Shown here piece by piece: positions 1-7,772 of a stretch of 8,424 bases of DNA (position 1 is the stretch's first letter; the number at the start of each line of letters is the position of its first letter). The position numbers were made by a program, and so were the translations under genes. The notes under the pieces are model-generated. The model did no database searches, was not told where the DNA came from, and was given only the letters and a program-made list of their open reading frames with translations. Source of the stretch: Verrucomicrobiales bacterium (GTDB lineage: Bacteria > Verrucomicrobiota > Verrucomicrobiia > Limisphaerales > UBA1096); assembly GCA_011523195.1 (NCBI GenBank), contig WTHH01000144.1, positions 1-8,424 on the forward strand, written 5' to 3'.

Positions 1-222
1 GGAGAAGGAGTCATTGTCGTAGCTGTGGAGGGGGACAGCGCCGCTGCCGACAAAAACATTTCGCCAGGTGACATCGTAACCCGTATCAACAGCACTCCGG
101 TCGATTCTGTTGGGGCATTCAACAAAGCCACCGACAAACTCGACCTAAAGAAAGGCGTGTTGGTGCACCTCAAAAGTAAGGGCAGTCAACGCTTCGAGGT
201 GCTGAAACAGTACGACGAATAA
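1..222 (+). CDS. C-terminal part of a PDZ-domain protein, probably an HtrA/DegP-like serine protease (5' truncated)
   Basis: An open frame enters from the left edge and ends at TAA (220-222), giving 73 residues. The visible part is the second half of a PDZ domain. A VIVVAV strand is followed by a short helix (DSAAADKNI), the SPGDIVTRINSTPVDS segment, which matches the usual PGDxIxxxNGxxV pattern of bacterial PDZ domains, a helix (VGAFNKATDKL) and a last strand pair (GVLVHLKSKGSQRFEVLK). In the DegP/DegQ/HtrA family such a domain at the extreme C-terminus follows a trypsin-like protease domain and binds C-termini of misfolded periplasmic proteins. The protease domain, if present, lies outside the window, so the enzymatic assignment is inferred from the PDZ type. 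A GTG at 25 lies inside the domain and is not a likely start. The gene converges with the rhomboid gene, with a palindromic repeat between them. Confidence 0.75.
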   Translation, partial: GEGVIVVAVEGDSAAADKNISPGDIVTRINSTPVDSVGAFNKATDKLDLKKGVLVHLKSKGSQRFEVLKQYDE

Positions 223-236
223 CACTTGGCCAAGCG
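223..236. repeat. Palindromic repeat copy 1 (one mismatch), between convergent genes
   Basis: The sequence is CACTTGGCCAAGCG, one mismatch from the consensus CGCTTGGCCAAGCG. It begins on the base directly after the TAA stop of the PDZ gene and sits in the 31-bp gap to the end of the convergent rhomboid gene. A second small inverted repeat, AGCAGG (241-246) with CCTGCT (257-262), follows and overlaps the rhomboid stop. Either could fold at the 3' ends of the two convergent transcripts, but there is no U-tract of a classical intrinsic terminator. Confidence 0.8.
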
Positions 237-253
237 GACTAGCAGGCACGTCC

Positions 254-829
254 CTACCTGCTTCGCACGCGCCAGGCGGCGATGACGCCCCCAATGGCGC
301 CCGAAAGATGGCACTCCCATGAGACGTGCGACTCCATTTCACTGTTTAACAGCGGGGGCAGCGCGCCGAACAGAACACCGCCGTACATGAAAAACACGGC
401 GATGCTGATGATGGCCGAACGCCAGCTTCGCAGCAGTATCGCTGCGGTTATCAAAAATGTCACCAACCCAAATACAACACCACTGGCTCCGATATGATTG
501 GTGCCGCTGCCTCCGATGATCCAAGTGCCGGCGCCGCTGAACAGCCAGATTAAAAGCAACGACCTCCATGACTTGTAGTTGGGGTTCGCGAACAGCAATC
601 CGCCCAACACGATCATCGGCAGGAGATTGGAAAAATAGTGAGCGAGTCCCCCGTGCAGGAGAGGCGAAAACAGGATGCCGTCCAGCCCCCAAAGGTTTCG
701 CGGCCTGACGCCGAACCAGTTTGTCAGAGCATCCCCGGTGAGGGTGTTGATGGCGAGGATGACGCCGACCACTCCCATGAATACGGCGGAACGAATGAAG
801 CCCTGCTTGATGGTTTTTACGTCGCTCAT
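254..829 (-). CDS. Rhomboid family intramembrane serine protease
   Basis: This 191-residue protein is almost entirely hydrophobic segments and matches the rhomboid fold. The signature elements are visible in order: HxxxN in the loop/helix 2 region (H64, N68 in LAHYFSN), the GxSG serine motif (GASG, S116) and a histidine in the last helix (H174 in WECHLSGAIGG, followed by a small-residue packing stretch). Rhomboids cleave membrane-spanning substrates within the lipid bilayer using this Ser-His dyad. About six membrane helices are expected and the length fits the basic six-helix core. The ATG start overlaps the stop of the upstream S4 gene (ATGA) and is preceded by GGAGG at a 6-base spacing, so the start is well supported and translational coupling is likely. 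The natural substrate cannot be inferred from the context. Confidence 0.93.
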   Translation of the reverse strand: MSDVKTIKQGFIRSAVFMGVVGVILAINTLTGDALTNWFGVRPRNLWGLDGILFSPLLHGGLAHYFSNLLPMIVLGGLLFANPNYKSWRSLLLIWLFSGAGTWIIGGSGTNHIGASGVVFGLVTFLITAAILLRSWRSAIISIAVFFMYGGVLFGALPPLLNSEMESHVSWECHLSGAIGGVIAAWRVRSR

Positions 830-1221
830 CTGTTGCCTCCGAGTTCCATGAATTGATCGATCAACCGCCGCTCGCGCTTGGAGGGGCGGCCCTGCGCCTT
901 GTTGCGCGTGTCACTCCCTTCGCGCTTTGCCTTGCGGAGTTTTTCCCATTCGGACTTGGGCGTGATGTCCTCTGCGAAATTCTCGACGAGTTTGGCTCCG
1001 ACGCGGCGCTTGGTGAGGCCGATCACTTTCAACGAGCGCACCATCGGGCTTTGCCTGACGCTGACGGTGTCTCCGACCCGGACGGTTTTGGCTGCCTTGA
1101 CTGCGGTGTCGTTGAGCTTGATTCTGCCGCCCCGGCAGGCGTCCGCCGCCTGTCCCCGTGTCTTGAACAGCCGCACGGCGAACAACCATTTATCCATCCG
1201 CATTTCGTCGACTTGATTCAT
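826..1221 (-). CDS. S4-domain RNA-binding protein, Hsp15/HslR-like
   Basis: The 131-residue product begins MNQVDEMRMDKWLFAVRLFK. The S4 RNA-binding fold covers about residues 8-60 (RMDKWLFAVRLFKTR, then a GGRIKLNDTAVKAAKTVRVGD core) and is followed by a basic tail with GRPSKRERRLIDQF near residues 110-123. This architecture and length (E. coli Hsp15 is 133 residues) match Hsp15, which binds stalled 50S subunits carrying peptidyl-tRNA after heat stress and helps recycle them. The frame stays open far upstream to 1500, but that part overlaps trpB antisense-free coding sequence and is low in information, so the ATG at 1219-1221 is chosen. A second ATG at 1201-1203 (MRMDKW) is also possible. Neither has a clear Shine-Dalgarno sequence. 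The gene lies 25 bp after trpB and overlaps the rhomboid gene by 4 bp. Confidence 0.88.
   Translation of the reverse strand: MNQVDEMRMDKWLFAVRLFKTRGQAADACRGGRIKLNDTAVKAAKTVRVGDTVSVRQSPMVRSLKVIGLTKRRVGAKLVENFAEDITPKSEWEKLRKAKREGSDTRNKAQGRPSKRERRLIDQFMELGGNR
836..840 (-). promoter_or_regulatory. Shine-Dalgarno sequence for the rhomboid gene
   Basis: GGAGG on the minus strand lies 6 bases before the rhomboid ATG (827-829), inside the last codons of the S4 gene. It fixes the rhomboid start. It is notable because most other starts in this window lack a recognisable Shine-Dalgarno sequence. Confidence 0.75.
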
Positions 1222-1232
1222 GGCTACTGCCG

Positions 1233-1246
1233 CGCTTGGCCAAGCG
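1233..1246. repeat. Palindromic repeat copy 2 (exact), trpB/S4 gap
   Basis: This is an exact CGCTTGGCCAAGCG, extended to a perfect 16-bp palindrome GCGCTTGGCCAAGCGC at 1232-1247. The last base of the 16-mer is the final base of the trpB TAG stop codon on the minus strand. The element thus begins immediately after trpB and fills most of the 25-bp gap to the S4 gene start. Confidence 0.92.
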
Positions 1247-2449
<1,203 letters not shown>

Positions 2450-2474
2450 GCCGGCGATTTTCGGTCAAAAACCG

Positions 2475-2488
2475 CGCTTGGCCAAGCG
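2475..2488. repeat. Palindromic repeat copy 4 (exact), fmt/trpB gap
   Basis: An exact CGCTTGGCCAAGCG lies in the 44-bp gap, 5 bp after the TAA stop of fmt and 25 bp before the trpB start. Confidence 0.92.
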
Positions 2489-2493
2489 GCAAT

Positions 2494-3429
2494 TTAACCG
2501 AGCACGGTGCCTGCCGGTAGCGGGTTGCCGGCGAGGAAGGCGTCGGCTGCCAGCCGTTTGCCGCCCTCTTTTTGCAGCCGCTTGATCCGCAGTGCGCCTC
2601 CGCCGCAGCCAACGAGGATGCCGTCGGCGTCCGCTTGGCCAAGCGCGCCCGGCGGAAGGCCGGTGGCATCCGAGGGCTCGACCTCCAGCAGCTTGAGTAG
2701 TTTGCCGTTGAGGTGGGTGAACACGCCGGGCCAGGGGGTGAATGCCCGGGCCTGATTCCAGATTTCTGTCGCTGTTTTTGACCAGTCAACCCGGCCCATG
2801 TCGCGGGTGATTTTCGCGGCGTGAGTTGCCTGTGAGTCGTCCTGCGGCTCGGGGCTGATCTCTCCGGCAACGTAGCCGGGGATCGTCTCAATCAGCAGCG
2901 TGGCACCGAGTTCGGCCAGCCGGTCGTGCAGGGTCTGGGCGTTGTCGGCCGGCTCGATCGGGGTGCGGACCTTGCTGATCATCGCGCCGGTGTCGAGCCC
3001 GGCCTCCATCTCCATGATGGTTACACCGGTCTCGGTGTGACCGTCGAGGATGGCGCGCTGAATCGGTGCGGCTCCGCGGTAGAGCGGGAGCAGTGAACCG
3101 TGGACGTTGATGCATCCATGCTCGGGGAGGCTGAGCACGGGTTGTGACAGGAATTGACCGTAGGCCGCGACAACGATCAGGTCGGGAGTAAGCCCGGTCA
3201 GGAATTCAAAATCGTCCCGCAGACGCTCTGGCTGGTGCACCGGCAGGTTGCGGTGCTGGGCTTCGACTTTGACGGCCGGGGGGTGTGGAATGAGCTGGCG
3301 GCCACGGGGACGATCCGGCTGGGTGATCACGGCGAGTACCTCGGTCAGCGGGGAGTCGTCGAGCGTTGCGAGGCTTGGGCAGGCGAAGTCGGCCGTCCCC
3401 ATGTAAACGACTCGTATCGGCTTGACCAC
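2494..3429 (-). CDS. fmt: Methionyl-tRNA formyltransferase
   Basis: The 311-residue enzyme transfers the formyl group of 10-formyltetrahydrofolate to Met-tRNA(fMet), producing the bacterial initiator tRNA. The N-terminal Rossmann-type domain starts VVYMGTADFACPSL. The signature stretch INVHGSLLPLYRGAAPIQ (107-124) carries the catalytic N108 and H110, and GLDTG (144-148) carries D146, so the Asn-His-Asp set is complete. The smaller C-terminal domain, used to bind tRNA, begins around 215 and ends PLPAGTVLG. Length is typical. The start is GTG at 3427-3429, 8 bp after the stop of the adenylate kinase-like gene. No in-frame ATG lies before the conserved strand, so GTG is preferred despite a weak ribosome site. 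Fmt is often next to def or rsmB; here it is paired with a nucleotide kinase instead. One palindrome copy lies inside the gene. Confidence 0.97.
   Translation of the reverse strand: MVKPIRVVYMGTADFACPSLATLDDSPLTEVLAVITQPDRPRGRQLIPHPPAVKVEAQHRNLPVHQPERLRDDFEFLTGLTPDLIVVAAYGQFLSQPVLSLPEHGCINVHGSLLPLYRGAAPIQRAILDGHTETGVTIMEMEAGLDTGAMISKVRTPIEPADNAQTLHDRLAELGATLLIETIPGYVAGEISPEPQDDSQATHAAKITRDMGRVDWSKTATEIWNQARAFTPWPGVFTHLNGKLLKLLEVEPSDATGLPPGALGQADADGILVGCGGGALRIKRLQKEGGKRLAADAFLAGNPLPAGTVLG
2632..2645. repeat. Palindromic repeat copy 5 (exact), inside fmt
   Basis: An exact CGCTTGGCCAAGCG lies in the fmt C-terminal domain. It is read GCG CTT GGC CAA GCG, giving A262-L-G-Q-A266 within PPGALGQADADGI. 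From memory of the Fmt family this stretch has the same length in other members, so the copy appears to replace residues rather than insert any. Confidence 0.88.
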
Positions 3430-3437
3430 GGTGAAGG

Positions 3438-4028
3438 TCAGGGCGCCTCGATCCCGGCCAGGACTTCAAGCGTGTCCCGCAGCACGAGCACCGGCGACTG
3501 GGTGGAGTCGATGGTATGCACGAGTTCCTCGCCGTAGTGATCGAGTAACGGTTTGGTTTCGCCCTCGTAGACCTTGAGGCGGGTCTTGATGGTCTCGAGG
3601 TTGGCATCGTCGAGCCGGTTTTCTCTCAGGGCCCTTGCCTGCAGCCGCTCGACCATGATGTCGAGATCTCGGCAGTAAAGGTTCAGGATGCCGGCGACGT
3701 AGATTCGATCCTCAAGCAGCTTGGCTTGGTTCACGTTGCGGGGGATGCCGTCGAGCAGGACGGTGTCTGTCTCGGGGTTGAATTGCCCGTTGCGTATGCG
3801 GTTTTCAAGGTCGTCGCGCCACAGCTTGATCGTGGGCTCTTCCGGCACGAGGTTGCCGTGTGAGGCGTAGTCGATGAACAACTGGCCAAGCGGATTCTGC
3901 ACGCGCAGGTTGCGGAACAGTTCGCCGCTGGAGACGTGGAGATAGTTCGGTATCCGGCCGAGAATTTTCCCCTGTGTACCCTTGCCGGCACCGGGTGAAC
4001 CGAACAAGAGGATCGCTCTTATTTTCAT
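3438..4028 (-). CDS. Adenylate kinase-like nucleoside monophosphate kinase
   Basis: The 196-residue protein is of the adenylate kinase fold, transferring phosphate between ATP and an NMP. Visible elements are the P-loop GSPGAGKGT (10-18), SSGELFR (33-39, canonical STGDLLR), LLDGIPRN (91-98, canonical DGFPR) and a short LID with RALRENRLDDAN (132-143) followed by R150 and a KPLLDHYG helix. The zinc-finger long LID of many Adk proteins is absent, so this is the short form. Substitutions in the NMP-binding motif (D to E, F to I in DGFPR) suggest a lineage-specific paralogue rather than the classical adk near secY; AMP is the likeliest substrate but this is inferred. The ATG at 4026-4028 is preceded by a weak AGGCGA. 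Fmt follows after 8 bp, so the two are probably co-transcribed. Confidence 0.9.
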   Translation of the reverse strand: MKIRAILLFGSPGAGKGTQGKILGRIPNYLHVSSGELFRNLRVQNPLGQLFIDYASHGNLVPEEPTIKLWRDDLENRIRNGQFNPETDTVLLDGIPRNVNQAKLLEDRIYVAGILNLYCRDLDIMVERLQARALRENRLDDANLETIKTRLKVYEGETKPLLDHYGEELVHTIDSTQSPVLVLRDTLEVLAGIEAP

Positions 4029-4033
4029 TTTTT

Positions 4034-4059
4034 CGCCTGGCCAAGCGCTTGGCCAAGCG
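4034..4059. repeat. Tandem pair of the palindromic repeat (copies 6 and 7)
   Basis: Two overlapping units lie in the 47-bp gap between the 676-residue-protein gene and the adenylate kinase-like gene. Copy 6 (4034-4047, CGCCTGGCCAAGCG) has one mismatch and copy 7 (4046-4059) is exact. They share two bases, giving a 12-bp period. Copy 7 starts 16 bp after the upstream TAG stop, and copy 6 ends 5 bp before the next ATG, overlapping its probable ribosome-binding region. Confidence 0.9.
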
Positions 4060-4075
4060 AGGTATAATCCGTGAA

Positions 4076-6106
4076 CTATTTCGGACGCAAGTCTACGGAA
4101 CCAATTTCGCTGAATGAAATCTTCTGCTCCTTGCCGCTGAGCAGTTCCATGTGCAGGTCGGCACCGGAGATGCGCTTGATGCGTTGGCCGACGTATTCGT
4201 GTTTGCCGGTCCGGATGGCCAGCGCCATGTTGCGCTCGGTGGCACCGAGGACGACCTTGAAGTAATTCGGAAAATTGTTCTGGAAGAATGAGCGGTCAAA
4301 CCGGGTGTCGTCGCGATCCCAAGACTGTTCTTTGGTGCTGGTTTGCTTCTTCGGCCCGGACTGGGCGAAGCTCATCTTCTTGGCTTCCGGCAGCATGCCG
4401 GCCACGGCTCCGCCACCGGTGTCGCCCATGACCGCCCCGGCCGGGGCTTCCGCCTCCTCCTCGTACTCATCGTCGCCGTCGTCCTCATACTCGTATTCCA
4501 CCTTGGGCTTGGCCAGGAGCAGGAGTGGCCCGACGATTGGAAGGGCAAACGAGATCACCCCGGCGAGGGCCACGTTGGATTCCTTGAACGCCGCCACACC
4601 CAGCCCGGCGACGAGGCTGCCGATGGCCACCGCGACCAGCAACCCGATGCCTCCAGGCGAACCGTATGCGGCGAGCTTTGAATTGACCTCGGCTGTTGAG
4701 GGTGTGTTCAACTCAGGCAGGCTGCCCACGCCCGTCGGGTAGGTACTCTGTTCCATCTGCCAATCCTCCGGCTCGATGAATGGATTCACGAAATGATCCG
4801 CCCCGAGCCATCGATTATTGACCCTGACACCGTAACGTTTCTTATCCAATTCGCCCAATTCCTTAATTTTCTTGAGGCTTTCCTGACTGAGCTGCATCCA
4901 GTTCACGCGCTTGGAAAAGCCACCAACATCGACTCGCACGACGATACCATCCTGATCCACATCCGACACTTCGCCCTTCAGGATGTCTCCGTTTAGAAGG
5001 CTGATTTCGCCCTCAGCGAGTTTGCGGGCCTGCGCTTTTTGGATCGGGTTGGCCTCTTCACCCTGCCCACCAAATCCGGGAAAACCACCCAGGGCTCCTC
5101 CGGGGGCGCCCGGTCCACCGAGGCCCTCGAGTCCACCCGCACCGGCCATCATCGCACCGAGAGCGCCAAATGCAGCCAATTGAAATTCCGGCTCATTCTT
5201 GGCTTTTTTCATTCCGTCCAGAGCCTTGGTGAGCGAGCCAATCATCATGAGCGCCATTTGTTTTTCCTCGGCGGGAATATTTCCGATTTCGCCGAGGCCC
5301 TGTTTCACCTCGTCGATGCCGGTTTTCCATCCTTCAGCCAAATCGGCCGGGACCCATTTGCCCTCGACCTTGACGAGCTTCTGTTCGCCGTTCTCGAGTG
5401 AGGAAAAATCCGGGATCGGCAAACCGTCTGCACCGCCCGGCAGGCCGGGGATGCCCGGGGGTAGGCCACCACCCTGCAGCTCGGAAAGGTCCACCTTCGG
5501 CAGGCCGCTTATTTTCACCGTGGCGTTGTCGCCGTCCTGACTCACGACCTCCAGTTTGACCTGCTTCATGGTCTCCAGCTTAAACGGATCGGCATCACCG
5601 GTTAACTTGGCTGTCTCCTCGGCGAGGTTCAGAATATCCTTGCCGAGAGTGTCGGCGACTTTGCCGAGATCGATCGACTTCATTTTGTTGAGGCTGCCCA
5701 GATCGCTGTCGACAAGTTTCTTGATCGCCTTGGCGAACATTTCCATGCCCTGCTCGGCTTCCTTGGCATTCATAGTCGGGTCGCTTTCAGCGGCCATCTT
5801 GGCGAGTAGGCCCTTTTGGGCTTCTAGTAACTTACCTGTCTCACCCAAAAACTCGACTCCGGCAGTCCAAAGCTGCGCATCCATGTTCTTGGCGAATTCC
5901 TGCACCAGTTCGTTAATATCGCTTTGGTAGCTCGCCGGCAGCATGTCCCAAAGCAGCTTGGGGTTCTTCTCCTCGAGCGCCTTGATCGGGGTGGAGACAA
6001 TGCTCTCCGGGCTGTCCTGGGCGGTACTGCTGGGCGGGGCGACGATGAACCCGATGGCTGCCGCGGCCAACAGGCCGGTGAAGCGGTTGAGTTGAGTCAA
6101 TTTCAT
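4076..6106 (-). CDS. Exported/membrane protein of unknown function with two small beta-barrel-like segments
   Basis: I do not recognise a named family. The 676-residue product starts MKLTQLNRFTGLLAAAAIGF, a typical signal peptide with likely cleavage after STA (residue 29). An open extension to 6172 runs through the palindromic repeat and would bury the signal, so the ATG at 6104-6106 is chosen. In order: a helical region (about 32-170), a beta segment with QDGDNATVKI (190-199), a Pro/Gly-rich linker (212-233), KLVKVEGKWVPADLAEGW (243-260), a helical part, a Gly-rich tract (314-350), a first Sm/SH3-like stretch (LNGDILKGEV to VNWMQLSQ, about 370-408), two hydrophobic helices (485-507, 513-532), an acidic Glu/Asp/Tyr tract (535-554) and a second similar beta stretch at the C-terminus (616-675, ending SFSEIGSVDLRP). 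This suggests an envelope protein with an external N-terminal part. No catalytic motif is visible. Confidence 0.85.
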   Translation of the reverse strand: MKLTQLNRFTGLLAAAAIGFIVAPPSSTAQDSPESIVSTPIKALEEKNPKLLWDMLPASYQSDINELVQEFAKNMDAQLWTAGVEFLGETGKLLEAQKGLLAKMAAESDPTMNAKEAEQGMEMFAKAIKKLVDSDLGSLNKMKSIDLGKVADTLGKDILNLAEETAKLTGDADPFKLETMKQVKLEVVSQDGDNATVKISGLPKVDLSELQGGGLPPGIPGLPGGADGLPIPDFSSLENGEQKLVKVEGKWVPADLAEGWKTGIDEVKQGLGEIGNIPAEEKQMALMMIGSLTKALDGMKKAKNEPEFQLAAFGALGAMMAGAGGLEGLGGPGAPGGALGGFPGFGGQGEEANPIQKAQARKLAEGEISLLNGDILKGEVSDVDQDGIVVRVDVGGFSKRVNWMQLSQESLKKIKELGELDKKRYGVRVNNRWLGADHFVNPFIEPEDWQMEQSTYPTGVGSLPELNTPSTAEVNSKLAAYGSPGGIGLLVAVAIGSLVAGLGVAAFKESNVALAGVISFALPIVGPLLLLAKPKVEYEYEDDGDDEYEEEAEAPAGAVMGDTGGGAVAGMLPEAKKMSFAQSGPKKQTSTKEQSWDRDDTRFDRSFFQNNFPNYFKVVLGATERNMALAIRTGKHEYVGQRIKRISGADLHMELLSGKEQKISFSEIGSVDLRPK

Positions 6107-6136
6107 ATTTGCAAATTCGTGGTCGATCGCCCGGCG

Positions 6137-6150
6137 CGCTTGGCCAAGCG
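6137..6150. repeat. Palindromic repeat copy 8 (exact), nnr / unknown-gene gap
   Basis: An exact CGCTTGGCCAAGCG lies in the 119-bp gap, 75 bp after the nnr stop and 30 bp before the start of the 676-residue-protein gene. The rest of this gap shows no convincing promoter or terminator. Confidence 0.92.
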
Positions 6151-6225
6151 GGACGCCCGGAAAGGACGCCAAACGCCGAAACGTAGGTCAAAACCGCTGG
6201 CCAGTAAAGGCAGGGACGGGAGTTT

Positions 6226-7641
6226 TTACAGCTGTTTACCGCCAATCCAGTTGGCCAAGTCCTCGATCGTCCAATTCGAGGATGAGGCACTCAACGCATC
6301 TGCAGCGGCCCCGTGTTGCCAGACGGCGAAGCGGATCGCCAGCCCGGCATTATCCTGTAGCAGCGGTTGCGCGAGCAGCCCGGCGAGATATCCGGCCAGC
6401 AGATCGCCGCTTCCCCCCTGGGCAAGCGCCGGGTTGCCGGTTGCGTTCACGTATACCGTGCCATCCGTTTGGCCAATGAGCGTGTGTCTCCCCTTGAGCA
6501 CCACATGGCAGTTGCCGAATTTGGCAGACAATGCCTGCAGCGTCTCCACCCGGTCGGCCTGTACTTCGGCGGGGGTCGTGCCAAGCAGCCGTGCCGCCTC
6601 GCCGGGGTGGGGGGTAATCACCCGAATCGATTTTTCCGGAACCGCCCCGGCCGTGAGCCAGTCGTGTGCGCTGGCATCGACCACCATCGGCACGGATGAC
6701 TCGTGCCACATACTGTCGGCGGTGGTTTTTAAATCGTCCGGCAGCCGGTCGGAGGCCATGCCGGGGCCGACGAGCAAAGTGGTGATGGACTTGATAGTGA
6801 TTTCACCCGGCACGAGCGGTTGCACCATCACGCTTTGCATCTGCGAGGCGACCGGTACGAACACTTCTTCCGGCGTGAGCAGGGTGACGAGCCCCGGCTG
6901 CGCGCGAGTGGCACCGCGAGCGGCGAGCACGGCCGCGCCGTGGTAGCCAAGGCTGCCGGCCATGATGCCCACATGGCCAAAAGTACTCTTGTGGCCACCG
7001 GCCGGCCGGGGCGGCGGGAATCCGATAAAATCCTCCGCTTGGCCAAGCTGCAACTCGCTGGTCGCGGTACGGGGCACCAGCCCGATCTCTGGCGCGACCG
7101 TCAGCCGACCGACGTAATCCACAGCTGCGCTGTGCAATAGACCGGTTTTTGGGGCACCGAGTGTCAGCGTTTCCTCTGCACGGATGGCCGCCCCCTGAAT
7201 TACGCCGGTGGCGGCATCAACCCCGGAAGGCACGTCCAACGAAAGCACCCGCAGCCGATTGGCGTTAAGCTGCGAGATGACCTGCATCCAGTCGGCGTCG
7301 AGCACCCGATTGAGGCCGATGCCGAAAAGGCCATCGACGACGAGCGCTGGCCTGGGTTCGAGGGAGGTGGCGAGATTGGGAAGTGTTTTGGCCGGATCGG
7401 CTATACTGAGCAGGCTGACGTCGCGCTCGGGCAGGTGGTTTGTCATGGCTCGGACGTCTTCGCCGTTGTGGCCCTTGCCGGCGATTAACAGAATGGTGTC
7501 GCCTGGTTGGGTCAGCTCAAGCGCGCGCCTGGCTACGATCCGGCCGACCTGTGCAATGACCTCGGCTTCGGTTTTGCCGGTCTCCCAGGTGGCCGCCTCC
7601 CAGCGGCGCATTTGTTCCACGGTGATGACCGGCAATGACAT
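6226..7641 (-). CDS. nnr: Bifunctional NAD(P)H-hydrate repair enzyme (epimerase / ADP-dependent dehydratase)
   Basis: The 471-residue protein joins the YjeF N-terminal epimerase to a ribokinase-like dehydratase, as in E. coli Nnr. The epimerase interconverts R- and S-NAD(P)HX, and the dehydratase turns S-NAD(P)HX back to NAD(P)H using ADP, so damaged cofactor is repaired. N-terminal features are AGKGHNGED (54-62), VVDGLFGIGLNR (101-112) and SLDVPSGVDAATG (134-146). C-terminal features are GHKSTFGHVGIMAGS (216-230), ITPHPGEAARLLG (342-354), VLKGRHTLI (381-389) and GNPALAQGGSGDLLAG (402-417), with the catalytic aspartate D413 in GSGD. The epimerase loop normally reads GNNGGDG, so HNGED is divergent, while the dehydratase half looks intact. 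The ATG at 7639-7641 has no clear Shine-Dalgarno. It is the first minus-strand gene of the block. Confidence 0.96.
   Translation of the reverse strand: MSLPVITVEQMRRWEAATWETGKTEAEVIAQVGRIVARRALELTQPGDTILLIAGKGHNGEDVRAMTNHLPERDVSLLSIADPAKTLPNLATSLEPRPALVVDGLFGIGLNRVLDADWMQVISQLNANRLRVLSLDVPSGVDAATGVIQGAAIRAEETLTLGAPKTGLLHSAAVDYVGRLTVAPEIGLVPRTATSELQLGQAEDFIGFPPPRPAGGHKSTFGHVGIMAGSLGYHGAAVLAARGATRAQPGLVTLLTPEEVFVPVASQMQSVMVQPLVPGEITIKSITTLLVGPGMASDRLPDDLKTTADSMWHESSVPMVVDASAHDWLTAGAVPEKSIRVITPHPGEAARLLGTTPAEVQADRVETLQALSAKFGNCHVVLKGRHTLIGQTDGTVYVNATGNPALAQGGSGDLLAGYLAGLLAQPLLQDNAGLAIRFAVWQHGAAADALSASSSNWTIEDLANWIGGKQL
7036..7049. repeat. Palindromic repeat copy 9 (one mismatch), inside nnr
   Basis: CGCTTGGCCAAGCT contains the exact 12-mer GCTTGGCCAAGC at 7037-7048. 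It is read CAG CTT GGC CAA GCG, giving L199-G-Q-A202, the same peptide as the fmt copy. It falls close to the boundary between the epimerase and dehydratase domains, a linker-like place that tolerates variation. Confidence 0.8.
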
Positions 7642-7680
7642 GACGGCAGACTAGTGCGATTGCCTCGGGCAAACAAGCCG

Positions 7681-7694
7681 CGCTTGGCCAAGCG
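7681..7694. repeat. Palindromic repeat copy 10 (exact), upstream of nnr
   Basis: An exact CGCTTGGCCAAGCG is extended to the perfect 16-mer at 7680-7695 and is followed by a partial second unit (CGCTTGGT, 7693-7700) and a T-rich stretch (TTGTTTGTTTTTAAA). It lies in the 131-bp gap between the TIR remnant and nnr, 39 bp before the nnr start. On the plus strand hairpin plus T-rich tail resembles a terminator, but no plus-strand gene ends here. The purine-rich stretch after it (about 7708-7755, AGAGGG/GGAGG-like units) holds no gene that I can see. Confidence 0.92.
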
Positions 7695-7772
7695 CTTGGT
7701 TGTTTGTTTTTAAACGTAGAGGGCACGGAGGCTTGAAGGGCCGCAGAGGGGAAAGAATCCCAAAGGTATACT

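Noticed and set aside
3879..3892. Half-site CTGGCCAAGCG inside the adenylate kinase-like gene, and a similar half-site in trpB near 2127
   Set aside because: Only one arm matches. At 2127 the bases encode the LLAKRMG segment of TrpB, so protein conservation explains it.
4063..4068. TATAAT hexamer on the plus strand
   Set aside because: No suitable -35 element or plus-strand gene follows. It lies in the short gap between two minus-strand genes.
6107..6172. N-terminal extension of the 676-residue protein (22 codons through the palindrome)
   Set aside because: The extension would place a repeat-encoded peptide before a clear signal peptide. The start at 6106 gives a normal signal sequence.
6248..6261. 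Further TTGGCCAA cores at 6251, 6469 and 8218
   Set aside because: Only the 8-bp core matches and the flanks do not. Such an 8-mer can occur by chance or through codon use, so these are not counted as copies.
5924..6946. Long plus-strand open frame (about 340 codons) spanning the nnr end and the start of the 676-residue gene
   Set aside because: It crosses two real minus-strand genes and their gap, and the translation is low-complexity Ser/Pro/Arg-rich.
7681..7715. Palindrome plus T-rich tail as an intrinsic terminator on the plus strand
   Set aside because: No plus-strand gene ends here, the stem is only 5-6 bp, and the T-run is interrupted by G residues. It is kept as a repeat only.
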